Below, in pieces: positions 1-5,015 of a stretch of DNA of 6,152 nt (position 1 is the first letter of the stretch; each line of letters starts with the position of its first letter). Made by a program: the position numbers and the translations under genes. This stretch comes from Clostridium sp. CAG:1013 (GTDB lineage: Bacteria > Bacillota > Clostridia > Oscillospirales > Acutalibacteraceae): the NCBI GenBank assembly GCA_000432995.1, contig HF972640.1, forward strand, positions 3,383-9,534, written 5' to 3'. The notes under the pieces are model-generated. The model was not told the origin of the DNA. It did no database searches and worked only from the letters and a program-made list of their open reading frames with translations.

Positions 1-12
1 GGGAACGGTGGC

Positions 13-660
13 TTAGTAGCCCAGTTCCTCCCCTACCAGCACCACTCGGATCCGATCGGTACGCTGGTAGCCGGTAACCACATACTGGCAGCACATCCGC
101 TTTTCCGAGGCGCATCCGCCGGTCATGGAACCGTCACACACGGCGCAGCGGCCCATGCGGGAACAGGGGGTATGAGTCTCCAGCCGGATGCCGTTGGCGG
201 GAGCTGCCAGGCATTTTACCCGGGCGATGGCCTCGTCCAGATTCCGGACGATCTTATTCACCCCGGCCACCACAATCACCCGCTGGGGCCCGAAGATCAG
301 CGCCGCCACACGGTTGCCGTTGCCGTCCACGTTGTACAGCTCACCATCTTCCGTGATGGCGTTGGAGCTGGTGAGGAACACATCTGCGGAAAAAGTCTTA
401 CGGTAAGCCTCCTGGGGATCCATGGTCTCCCGGTCCAGGAACTCATACTCGCCGCTTTTCAGCAGGTCCCGCACCCCGGATTCCGCCAGAGTCATGGAAC
501 CGCCGCAGCTCACCACGTCTCCCGGCTTCAGCATGCCCCGCACCGCTTCCACGGCCTCCTCTCGGGTGGGCACGAACACCGCCGGGATCCTGTTCTTAGC
601 CAGGGCCTTTAAAGTCCTTTCCACTTGGGCTTCCCGTACTGCTTTCACATTTTGATCCAT
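13..660 (-). CDS. LUD-domain protein, LutC/YkgG-like (lactate utilization protein family)
   Basis: A 215-residue cytoplasmic protein of the LUD (DUF162) family. Visible family features are the glycine/serine stretch GGSMTLAESG at 53-62, the block SSNAITEDGELYNVDG at 98-113, and GVNKIV at 133-138. The C-terminal part is cysteine-rich, with Cys166, 172, 175, 183, 190 and 191, followed by a closing RIRVVLVGEELGY strand. LutC with LutA and LutB forms the L-lactate oxidation complex in Bacillus, but many clostridial single-domain LUD proteins stand alone and have no proven substrate. The cysteines could hold a metal or Fe-S cluster; that is inference. The start at 660 is chosen because GGGAGG lies 8 bases upstream; the same frame is open to an ATG at 714, but that has no comparable site. 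The gene has its own promoter. The stop lies 12 bases from the window edge, so any downstream partner is unseen. Family is fairly sure, function is not. Confidence 0.85.
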   Translation of the reverse strand: MDQNVKAVREAQVERTLKALAKNRIPAVFVPTREEAVEAVRGMLKPGDVVSCGGSMTLAESGVRDLLKSGEYEFLDRETMDPQEAYRKTFSADVFLTSSNAITEDGELYNVDGNGNRVAALIFGPQRVIVVAGVNKIVRNLDEAIARVKCLAAPANGIRLETHTPCSRMGRCAVCDGSMTGGCASEKRMCCQYVVTGYQRTDRIRVVLVGEELGY

Positions 661-668
661 ACGAAGAT

Positions 669-673
669 CCTCC
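669..673 (-). promoter_or_regulatory. Ribosome binding site of the LUD gene
   Basis: GGAGG on the minus strand, 8 bases before the ATG at 658-660. It decides the start in favour of MDQNVKAV rather than the in-frame ATG 18 codons upstream. Confidence 0.8.
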
Positions 674-734
674 CTCTTAGAAGGCGCCTCTCCCTGTCGG
701 ACAGGCCCTCCCACAATTAGTTGCTTCTGCCAGT

Positions 735-763
735 ATTGTACCGCAGCAGCTAGGTGAAATCAA
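735..763 (-). promoter_or_regulatory. Sigma-A-type promoter of the LUD gene
   Basis: On the minus strand a -35 box TTGATT (758-763) and a -10 box TACAAT (735-740) are separated by exactly 17 bases. Transcription would start near 728, giving a leader of about 68 bases. The leader has a small dyad (CCTGT/ACAGG, 693-705). The promoter lies just past the terminator of the upstream lipoprotein gene, so the LUD gene appears to be its own transcription unit. Boxes are seen directly; activity is inferred. Confidence 0.65.
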
Positions 764-778
764 GGGCTTCCCCGAAAC

Positions 779-812
779 AAAAAAAGAGGCCCCCTTTTTC
801 CAAAGGGGACCT
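779..812 (-). terminator. Intrinsic terminator after the lipoprotein gene
   Basis: On the minus strand AGGTCCCCTTT pairs with AAAGGGGGCCT (11 pairs, one G-U) around a GGAA loop, followed by C and seven T. It lies about 16 bases after the TGA of the lipoprotein gene. Classic Rho-independent form. Confidence 0.85.
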
Positions 813-828
813 TGCTTTCTTTTTTAAA

Positions 829-1395
829 TCAGGCCTTGAAATCCTGGAACAGCTGGAGCACACGCTCCTTCTGGGATACATTGGCCTCGTTGGTGCTGGT
901 GTCGGTGTAGATCATCATCATGTCTCCGGCCTGGTTCAAAGTGGCGGGGATCTCCTTGTCCAACAGTTCAAAGAATCCCTTCTCCTTTACGCTGGAAACG
1001 CATTCCTGACCCTGCTCGTTCAGGTTCTCCAGATCGAAGCTGTACACCTCCACCTGTACGGTGCTGCCGTTCAGGGTGAACCGGTAACGGTATCCCCCAT
1101 TCGCGCCAATGGTCTCATAGGCCATTTCCGTAGGATCACCGGTGACTGCCCTGTTTACCTCCAGGTACTGGCACAGCCCGTCCAGGCTGTCCTCAAACTC
1201 CTCATCGGAGACAGGCTCCAGTTCTTCCGTCTGGCTGCTCTCGGCGCCGCTTTCCGTACCGCTCTCTGTGCCGGAAGTCTGAGAGGACTCCGTGCCCAGG
1301 GTCAGAGTGGGAAGCTGTTCGGTGGTGCCGGTGCAAGCGGTAAGGGTCAAAGCCAAGACCGCCGCGGCGGCCAGGGCGAGGATCTTCTTCATCAT
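829..1395 (-). CDS. Predicted secreted lipoprotein of unknown function
   Basis: A 188-residue protein anchored outside the membrane. It begins MMKK, continues with a hydrophobic signal segment (about residues 5-20), and has a lipobox LTAC with the lipidated cysteine at 21, expected to be handled by Lgt and signal peptidase II. Residues 33-60 form a Ser/Thr/Glu/Gly linker with repeated GTES and ESSQT units, typical of a spacer crossing the cell wall. The remaining 125 or so residues look like a small globular alpha/beta domain (for example YRYRFTLNGSTVQVEVYSF at 102-120). I do not recognise the family. The start at 1395 is preferred because GGAGG ends 8 bases upstream; ATG at 1392 is also possible and an upstream in-frame ATG at 1410 has no good site. 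It lies just downstream of two tRNA genes with no clear promoter of its own. Confidence 0.85.
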   Translation of the reverse strand: MMKKILALAAAAVLALTLTACTGTTEQLPTLTLGTESSQTSGTESGTESGAESSQTEELEPVSDEEFEDSLDGLCQYLEVNRAVTGDPTEMAYETIGANGGYRYRFTLNGSTVQVEVYSFDLENLNEQGQECVSSVKEKGFFELLDKEIPATLNQAGDMMMIYTDTSTNEANVSQKERVLQLFQDFKA

Positions 1396-1403
1396 GGGGG
1401 AAA

Positions 1404-1408
1404 CCTCC
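1404..1408 (-). promoter_or_regulatory. Ribosome binding site of the lipoprotein gene
   Basis: GGAGG on the minus strand, 8 bases before the first of two consecutive ATG codons (1393-1395 and 1390-1392). It favours the MMKK start and overlaps the upstream in-frame ATG at 1408-1410, arguing against that start. Confidence 0.75.
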
Positions 1409-1429
1409 AAAATCTCTGGGTATGACGAA

Positions 1430-1452
1430 CGCCGGACCCCAGGGATCCGGCG
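1430..1452 (-). terminator. Hairpin between tRNA-Glu and the lipoprotein gene, no U-tract
   Basis: On the minus strand CGCCGGA pairs perfectly with TCCGGCG, and the stem can extend inward by a T-G and two C-G pairs to a three-base loop. It starts 4 bases after the tRNA CCA end. What follows is TTCGTCATACCC, not a run of T, so it is a poor intrinsic terminator. It may be a leaky terminator, a processing or stability element, or part of the lipoprotein leader. The stem is certain; the role is not. Confidence 0.35.
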
Positions 1453-1456
1453 CTTG

Positions 1457-1531
1457 TGGTGACCCGGACGAGAATCGAACTCGTGTTACCGCCGTGAAAG
1501 GGCGGTGTCTTAACCGCTTGACCACCGGGCC
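1457..1531 (-). tRNA. tRNA-Glu (anticodon UUC)
   Basis: A complete 75-base cloverleaf on the minus strand. The acceptor GGCCCGG pairs with CCGGGTC (one G-U), the anticodon stem is CCGCC/GGCGG with loop CTTTCAC giving anticodon TTC at 1496-1498, and the T arm carries GTTCGAATC. Discriminator A and the CCA end are encoded. It is the second tRNA of a two-gene transcript, 3 bases after tRNA-Met. Confidence 0.95.
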
Positions 1532-1534
1532 ATA

Positions 1535-1611
1535 TGGTAGCGGCAACTGGATTTGAACCAGTGACACTTCGGGTATGAACCGAATGCTCTAGCCAACTGA
1601 GCTATGCCGCC
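1535..1611 (-). tRNA. tRNA-Met (anticodon CAU), elongator type
   Basis: A complete 77-base cloverleaf on the minus strand with encoded CCA. The acceptor GGCGGCA pairs with TGCCGCT (first pair G-U), the D arm has AGCTCAGTTGGCTAGAGC, the anticodon stem is TTCGG/CCGAA with loop TTCATAC, and the T arm has GGTTCAAATCC. It lacks the mismatched first acceptor pair and the three G-C pairs at the anticodon stem base that mark initiator tRNA, so it is elongator Met. A lysidine-modified Ile tRNA also has CAU, but the acceptor and D-arm sequence match firmicute elongator Met better. Confidence 0.93.
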
Positions 1612-1648
1612 ATATCGCGCCCCACCCTTCACGGATGGAGCGCTACTA

Positions 1649-1677
1649 ATTATAATCGATTACCGGTGGTTTGTCAA
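1649..1677 (-). promoter_or_regulatory. Near-consensus promoter of the tRNA-Met/tRNA-Glu unit
   Basis: On the minus strand TTGACA (1672-1677) and TATAAT (1649-1654) are spaced by exactly 17 bases, a perfect match to the housekeeping sigma consensus. The start is expected near 1642, about 30 bases before the mature 5' end of tRNA-Met, leaving a short leader for RNase P to remove. Confidence 0.9.
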
Positions 1678-1699
1678 GGGGTTTCTTACGGTTTTTTTC

Positions 1700-1721
1700 G
1701 GAAGAATTGGAAAATTCTTCC
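1700..1721 (-). terminator. Hairpin after guaB, followed by an A-run instead of a U-run
   Basis: On the minus strand GGAAGAATT and AATTCTTCC form a perfect 9-pair stem with a TTCC loop, 24 bases after the guaB stop. The next bases are G and then seven A, the reverse of the usual U-tract; on the plus strand the T-run comes before the stem, so it is not a canonical terminator in either direction. It sits between guaB and the strong tRNA promoter and is the only candidate for the end of the guaB transcript in this gap. Confidence 0.45.
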
Positions 1722-1745
1722 CAGCCCGTCAGGTCTTAGGGAATC

Positions 1746-3215
1746 TTAGGAATGGAAGGTGTAGTTGGGAGCTTCCTTGGTGATCTGAATATCGTGGGGA
1801 TGGCTCTCCTTCAGACCGGCGCCAGTGATGCGCACGAACTGAGCCTTCTCGTGGAGTTCCTCAATGTTGGCGCAGCCGGTGTAACCCATGCCGGCCCGGA
1901 GACCGCCCACCATCTGGAACACGGTGTCGGCCAGGGGTCCCTTGTAAGGCACGCGGCCTTCCACGCCTTCGGGAACGAACTTCTTCTGCTCGCCCTGGAA
2001 GTAGCGGTCGCTGCTGCCCTTACCCATGGCGCCCAAGCTGCCCATGCCGCGGTACACCTTGAACTGACGGCCCTGATACAGCTCGTACTCACCGGGAGCT
2101 TCCTTACAGCCAGCCACCATGCTGCCCAGCATGACCACGTTGGCGCCAGCGGCCAGAGCCTTGACGATGTCGCCGCTGTACTTGATGCCGCCGTCGGCAA
2201 TGACGGGGATGCCGTACTTGGCAGCTTCCTGAGCCGCGTCGAACACGGCGGTGATCTGAGGCACGCCGATACCAGCCACCACACGAGTGGTGCAGATGGA
2301 ACCGGGGCCAATACCCACCTTCACGCAGTCAGCGCCGGCCTCGATGAGGGCCTTGGTGCCTTCAGCGGTGGCCACGTTGCCAGCGATCAGCTGCAGGTTG
2401 GGATAATGCTTCTTCACCAGACGCACAGCGTCCAGAACGCCGCTGTTGTGGCCGTGGGCGGAGTCCAGAGTGACCACGTCCACCTGAGCCTCTACCAGAG
2501 CGGCTACACGGTCCAGCACGTCCTTGGTGGCGCCGATAGCAGCACCGCACAGCAGACGGCCGGAAGCGTCACGAGCGGAATTGGGATAGCGCACAGCCTT
2601 CTCAATATCCTTGATGGTGATCAGGCCCTTGAGGCGCATTTGGTCGTCCACGATGGGGAGCTTCTCGATGCGGTGACGCCGGAGGATCTCCTGAGCGTCC
2701 TTGAGTGTGGTGCCCACAGGAGCGGTGACCAGGTTGTCCTTGGTCATCACGTTCTTGATGGGCTGGTCAAAATCGCTGCCCTCCATGAAGCGCATGTCAC
2801 GGTTGGTGATGATGCCTACCAGCACCCCATCCTGGCAGATGGGCACGCCGGAGATCTTGAACCGACCCATGATCTCTTCCGCTTCCCGCACCAGATTATC
2901 GGGAGCCAGGAAGAAGGGATTGACGATGACACCGTTCTCCGAACGCTTCACACGGTCCACCTGGTCCGCCTGGCGCTCGATGGTCATGTTCTTGTGGATG
3001 ATGCCGATGCCGCCTTCACGGGCAATGGCAATGGCCATATCAGACTCCGTCACGGTATCCATGGCGGCAGTCATGATGGGGGTGTTCAACCGAATGGTCT
3101 TGGTGAGATTGGTGGAGAAGTCCACCTCCGTGGGCAGAACGTTGGATTCCGCGGGAATCAGCAGCACGTCGTCGTAGGTGAGGCCTTCCTTCAGAAACTT
3201 CTGGCTGTACTCCAT
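1746..3215 (-). CDS. guaB: Inosine-5'-monophosphate dehydrogenase
   Basis: Cytoplasmic enzyme that oxidises IMP to XMP with NAD+, the committed step to GTP. The 489-residue length matches B. subtilis GuaB (488). The TIM barrel begins at GLTYDDVLLIPAESNVLP (11-28) and is interrupted by two CBS domains at about 97-210. Active-site features are all present: DSAHGH (251-256), the potassium/IMP loop GIGPGSICTTR with catalytic Cys308, IMP phosphate residues DGG (341-343) and MLGS (362-365), the mobile flap near MGSLGAMGKGSSDRYF (391-406), and EGRVPYKG with Arg421 and Tyr424. The C-terminus ends in ESHPHDIQITKEAPNY, as usual. The start at 3215 gives the normal N-terminus after an AG-rich site (AGAGAG ending 9 bases upstream); an in-frame ATG at 3254 lies in the leader and would add 13 atypical residues. 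It has its own promoter and is single-gene here. Confidence 0.98.
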   Translation of the reverse strand: MEYSQKFLKEGLTYDDVLLIPAESNVLPTEVDFSTNLTKTIRLNTPIMTAAMDTVTESDMAIAIAREGGIGIIHKNMTIERQADQVDRVKRSENGVIVNPFFLAPDNLVREAEEIMGRFKISGVPICQDGVLVGIITNRDMRFMEGSDFDQPIKNVMTKDNLVTAPVGTTLKDAQEILRRHRIEKLPIVDDQMRLKGLITIKDIEKAVRYPNSARDASGRLLCGAAIGATKDVLDRVAALVEAQVDVVTLDSAHGHNSGVLDAVRLVKKHYPNLQLIAGNVATAEGTKALIEAGADCVKVGIGPGSICTTRVVAGIGVPQITAVFDAAQEAAKYGIPVIADGGIKYSGDIVKALAAGANVVMLGSMVAGCKEAPGEYELYQGRQFKVYRGMGSLGAMGKGSSDRYFQGEQKKFVPEGVEGRVPYKGPLADTVFQMVGGLRAGMGYTGCANIEELHEKAQFVRITGAGLKESHPHDIQITKEAPNYTFHS

Positions 3216-3267
3216 AAAACCACACTCTCTTTCTCCGTCAAGTATTTTCCACATCTATTAAGTGATA

Positions 3268-3296
3268 ATTATACCATCGGAAACCGCGTTTTGCAA
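3268..3296 (-). promoter_or_regulatory. Promoter of guaB
   Basis: On the minus strand TTGCAA (3291-3296) and TATAAT (3268-3273) are 17 bases apart, and TGG just before the -10 makes it an extended -10 (TGnTATAAT). The expected start near 3261 leaves a leader of about 45 bases, too short for a purine riboswitch. A purine-rich, A-containing stretch lies upstream of the -35 and might act as an UP element. Confidence 0.8.
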
Positions 3297-3343
3297 GGAA
3301 TTTTCTCGTTCTCACTCCCTCTCTTTTATTTTTTCAAAACCCA

Positions 3344-3400
3344 TTGACAACTTCCCCTTTTTGCTCTAATGTTTATCCGGTATCTATTATAATTTGATAC
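3344..3400 (+). promoter_or_regulatory. Promoter region of the transporter gene, with a candidate operator
   Basis: Two arrangements are possible. TTGACA (3344-3349) with TAATGT 17 bases on has a perfect -35 and a weak -10. TTGCTC (3361-3366) with TATTAT (3385-3390) after 18 bases has the opposite balance; TATAAT also occurs at 3388-3393. The second -10 lies inside an inverted repeat, GTATC (3380-3384) and GATAC (3396-3400), which a repressor or activator could bind. The region between guaB and this gene is divergent, so both promoters share about 215 bases. Confidence 0.5.
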
Positions 3401-3416
3401 GCTCCATTCTTGAAAT

Positions 3417-3422
3417 GAGGTG
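3417..3422 (+). promoter_or_regulatory. Ribosome binding site of the transporter gene
   Basis: GAGGTG, 9 bases before ATG 3432-3434. An in-frame GTG at 3420 is part of this site itself, which makes GTG initiation unlikely and sets the start at 3432. Confidence 0.7.
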
Positions 3423-3431
3423 CCCAAACCT

Positions 3432-4628
3432 ATGCCACGAATCTTTTCCCGTCTGACAGATAGTGGAAAACAAGCTATCATCCTTACTGGCGGCAACAGC
3501 CTTTTTTGGCTTGCTTGGGCAGTCGGTAGTTACCAGGCTGTGTATTTACAGCAGGTAGGATTTTCCGCCTCTCAACTGGGCCTGCTCAACGCCCTCACCT
3601 CCGCGGTCACTATTGCCTCCCTTGCTTTCTGGGGCATGGTCAGTGATCGAATCGGCTCTTTGCGCAGAGTGCTTTTCACCTTGCTTACCGTAAGTTTCGC
3701 CCTTTACGCCTTGATCCCCTTCATTCCCACCAATCTTCCCTACTCTTCTTTGCTATTCCTCACTTTAGTGCCTATCATTTATTTTTTCCGAGGTTCTGTT
3801 TCCACCTATGCGGAAAACTTGCTGGTGCGCAACTGCAACGAACTTTTCCTCAACTACGGCGTCCTTCGCTGTGTGGGTTCCTTTTTGTTCACCATCAGCG
3901 GGCTGGTCATTTCCCTTGTCCTTCCCTTTGTGGGGGTCCCCTCCACCTTCTGGATTTCCGCCCTGCTGATCATTCCCGTTTTGGTGCTCACCATCAAATC
4001 CCGAGAGCCTAATGCCCGGCCTCCGAAAAAAAAGGAAAAGCTGGATGTTTCCGCCCTTTTTAAAAACAAGGCTTATGTGTGTTTCCTGTTTTTCGGCTTT
4101 TTGTTTTACATTGCCGCTAACTGTGAAAACTCCTTTCTGCCCTACTTTTTAAGCAGCAATCAGATTCCTTCAGATCGATATGTGCTGGTGTTGGCGTACC
4201 GAGCATTTTTGGAGATCCCCTTTCTTGTTCTGATGACACGGCTGCGCCGCCGGTTTCCTTTAGGACTTCTGGTGGCCGTGGCGGCAGTGCTTATGGCCGT
4301 GGAATGTTTCTTCCTCAGCTTGTTTGCCAACTCCCTGGCTTCGGTGATCCTGTGCGCCACCTTTTTCGGTTTGGGCAACGGGCTGTATATCGGCTCCTCC
4401 TTAAACTACGTGTATGAGTTGGCACCTCCTCACCTCAAGGCCAGCGCGCAGGCTTTCTTCTCCGCGGTATCCTCTGTGGCGGGTATCTTGGGTAACCTGG
4501 GAGGCGGCGTGGTGTTCGATGCCATTGGTGCCAAAGCTTTCTACCTGAGCGTTGCCGGTATTTTCCTGTTAAGTGTTGCACTATTCCTGTTCACCCAGAG
4601 AAAATCCCTGCTCCATCGTGCCGCTTAA
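3432..4628 (+). CDS. Major facilitator superfamily transporter, 12 transmembrane helices
   Basis: A 398-residue inner-membrane permease. Roughly twelve hydrophobic segments are visible in two sets of six (about 15-39, 50-70, 79-98, 103-121, 144-166, 169-188, then 214-240, 250-270, 277-297, 301-322, 341-363, 369-388), split by a basic cytoplasmic loop at 189-212 (RPPKKKEKLD). MFS motif A is seen as GMVSDRIGSLRRVL at 68-81 between helices 2 and 3. YGVLRCVGS at 142-150 resembles the conserved patch of the LacY/nucleoside-type and MFS_1-like permeases, so a sugar, nucleoside or similar substrate is possible, but export cannot be excluded. No substrate can be assigned. The gene lies alone, opposite in direction to both neighbours, and its codons look more T-rich than those of guaB or serS, which may hint at acquisition. 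It has its own promoter region and terminator. Confidence 0.93.
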   Translation: MPRIFSRLTDSGKQAIILTGGNSLFWLAWAVGSYQAVYLQQVGFSASQLGLLNALTSAVTIASLAFWGMVSDRIGSLRRVLFTLLTVSFALYALIPFIPTNLPYSSLLFLTLVPIIYFFRGSVSTYAENLLVRNCNELFLNYGVLRCVGSFLFTISGLVISLVLPFVGVPSTFWISALLIIPVLVLTIKSREPNARPPKKKEKLDVSALFKNKAYVCFLFFGFLFYIAANCENSFLPYFLSSNQIPSDRYVLVLAYRAFLEIPFLVLMTRLRRRFPLGLLVAVAAVLMAVECFFLSLFANSLASVILCATFFGLGNGLYIGSSLNYVYELAPPHLKASAQAFFSAVSSVAGILGNLGGGVVFDAIGAKAFYLSVAGIFLLSVALFLFTQRKSLLHRAA

Positions 4629-4647
4629 ACTGTTACTGATCCAAATG

Positions 4648-4672
4648 GGCGCGCTTTCCAGCGCGCCTTTTT
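4648..4672 (+). terminator. Intrinsic terminator of the transporter gene
   Basis: GGCGCGCT pairs with AGCGCGCC (8 pairs) around a TTCC loop, followed by five T. It starts about 20 bases after the TAA. Strong Rho-independent form on the plus strand. Confidence 0.9.
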
Positions 4673-4685
4673 CGCTGCCCGGAAG

Positions 4686-4717
4686 TTTCCCACAAAGATT
4701 TCAAAGTCTGTGGAAAA
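4686..4717. other. Inverted pair of DnaA-box-like 9-mers between convergent genes
   Basis: TTTCCCACA (4686-4694, plus) faces TTTTCCACA (4709-4717, minus) across 14 bases. The second fits the relaxed DnaA-box pattern TTWTNCACA; the first differs from it at one position. The pair lies between the two terminators of the convergent genes. It may equally be a fortuitous imperfect dyad. Confidence 0.25.
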
Positions 4718-4723
4718 CAGCGC

Positions 4724-4754
4724 AAAAAAGAGGACGGGTAATTCCGTCCTCTTT
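4724..4754 (-). terminator. Intrinsic terminator of serS
   Basis: On the minus strand AAAGAGGACGG pairs perfectly with CCGTCCTCTTT (11 pairs) around a 6-base loop; the last three T of the stem run on into three more, giving six T. It begins 17 bases after the serS TAA. On the plus strand the stem ends in TTTCTATATG, so termination there would be weaker. Confidence 0.88.
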
Positions 4755-4770
4755 CTATATGACAACTGAT

Positions 4771-5015
4771 TTACCGGATGGCGTCCTTGCCGCCCATATA
4801 GGGACGCAGAGCCTCGGGGATCCGCACGGAGCCGTCGGCCTGGAGGTTGTTCTCCAGGAAGGCGATCAGCATCCGGGGAGGAGCTACCACGGTGTTGTTC
4901 AGGGTGTGAGGCAGATAAGTCTCGCCGTCGCTGCCCTTGACCCGGATCTTCAGACGGCGGGCCTGAGCGTCGCCCATGTTGGAGCAAGAGCGCACCGCGA
5001 AATACTTCTTCTGCC
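4771..5015 (-). pseudogene. serS: 3' part of serS in the shifted frame (motif 3 region)
   Basis: This is the C-terminal end of seryl-tRNA synthetase, separated from the rest of the gene by the frameshift at the 17-base duplication. The frame reads RQKKYFAVRSCSNMGDAQARR, then a KIRVKG strand, then HTLNNTVVAPPRMLIAFLEN, which is class II motif 3 with its ATP-binding arginine, and ends PYMGGKDAIR before TAA. The frame stays open upstream to 5043 but has no ribosome binding site or sensible start there, so it is not an independent gene. It is the -1 frame relative to the 5' part. NNT in place of the more common NGS/NGT at motif 3 is, from memory, usual in clostridial enzymes and not damage. Confidence 0.85.

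Noticed and set aside
754..1425. Plus-strand open frame opposite the lipoprotein gene
   Set aside because: The minus-strand gene has a ribosome binding site, signal peptide, lipobox and terminator; the plus frame has none of these.
1202..1567. Open frame on the minus strand running through both tRNA genes
   Set aside because: It overlaps well-formed tRNA-Glu and tRNA-Met sequence and the lipoprotein gene in another frame; not a plausible protein.
1734..1752. Short direct repeat TCTTAGG(G)AA at the end of guaB
   Set aside because: Nine to ten bases, imperfect, overlapping the stop codon; no function suggested and easily due to chance.
3216..3267. Purine riboswitch in the guaB leader
   Set aside because: The promoter leaves only about 45 bases of leader, too short for a purine aptamer plus expression platform.
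1752..3347. A 531-codon open frame on the plus strand opposite guaB
   Set aside because: Its sequence is the antisense of a fully conserved guaB; the His/Val/Ala/Leu-rich product is a codon-bias artefact, without a ribosome binding site or known family.
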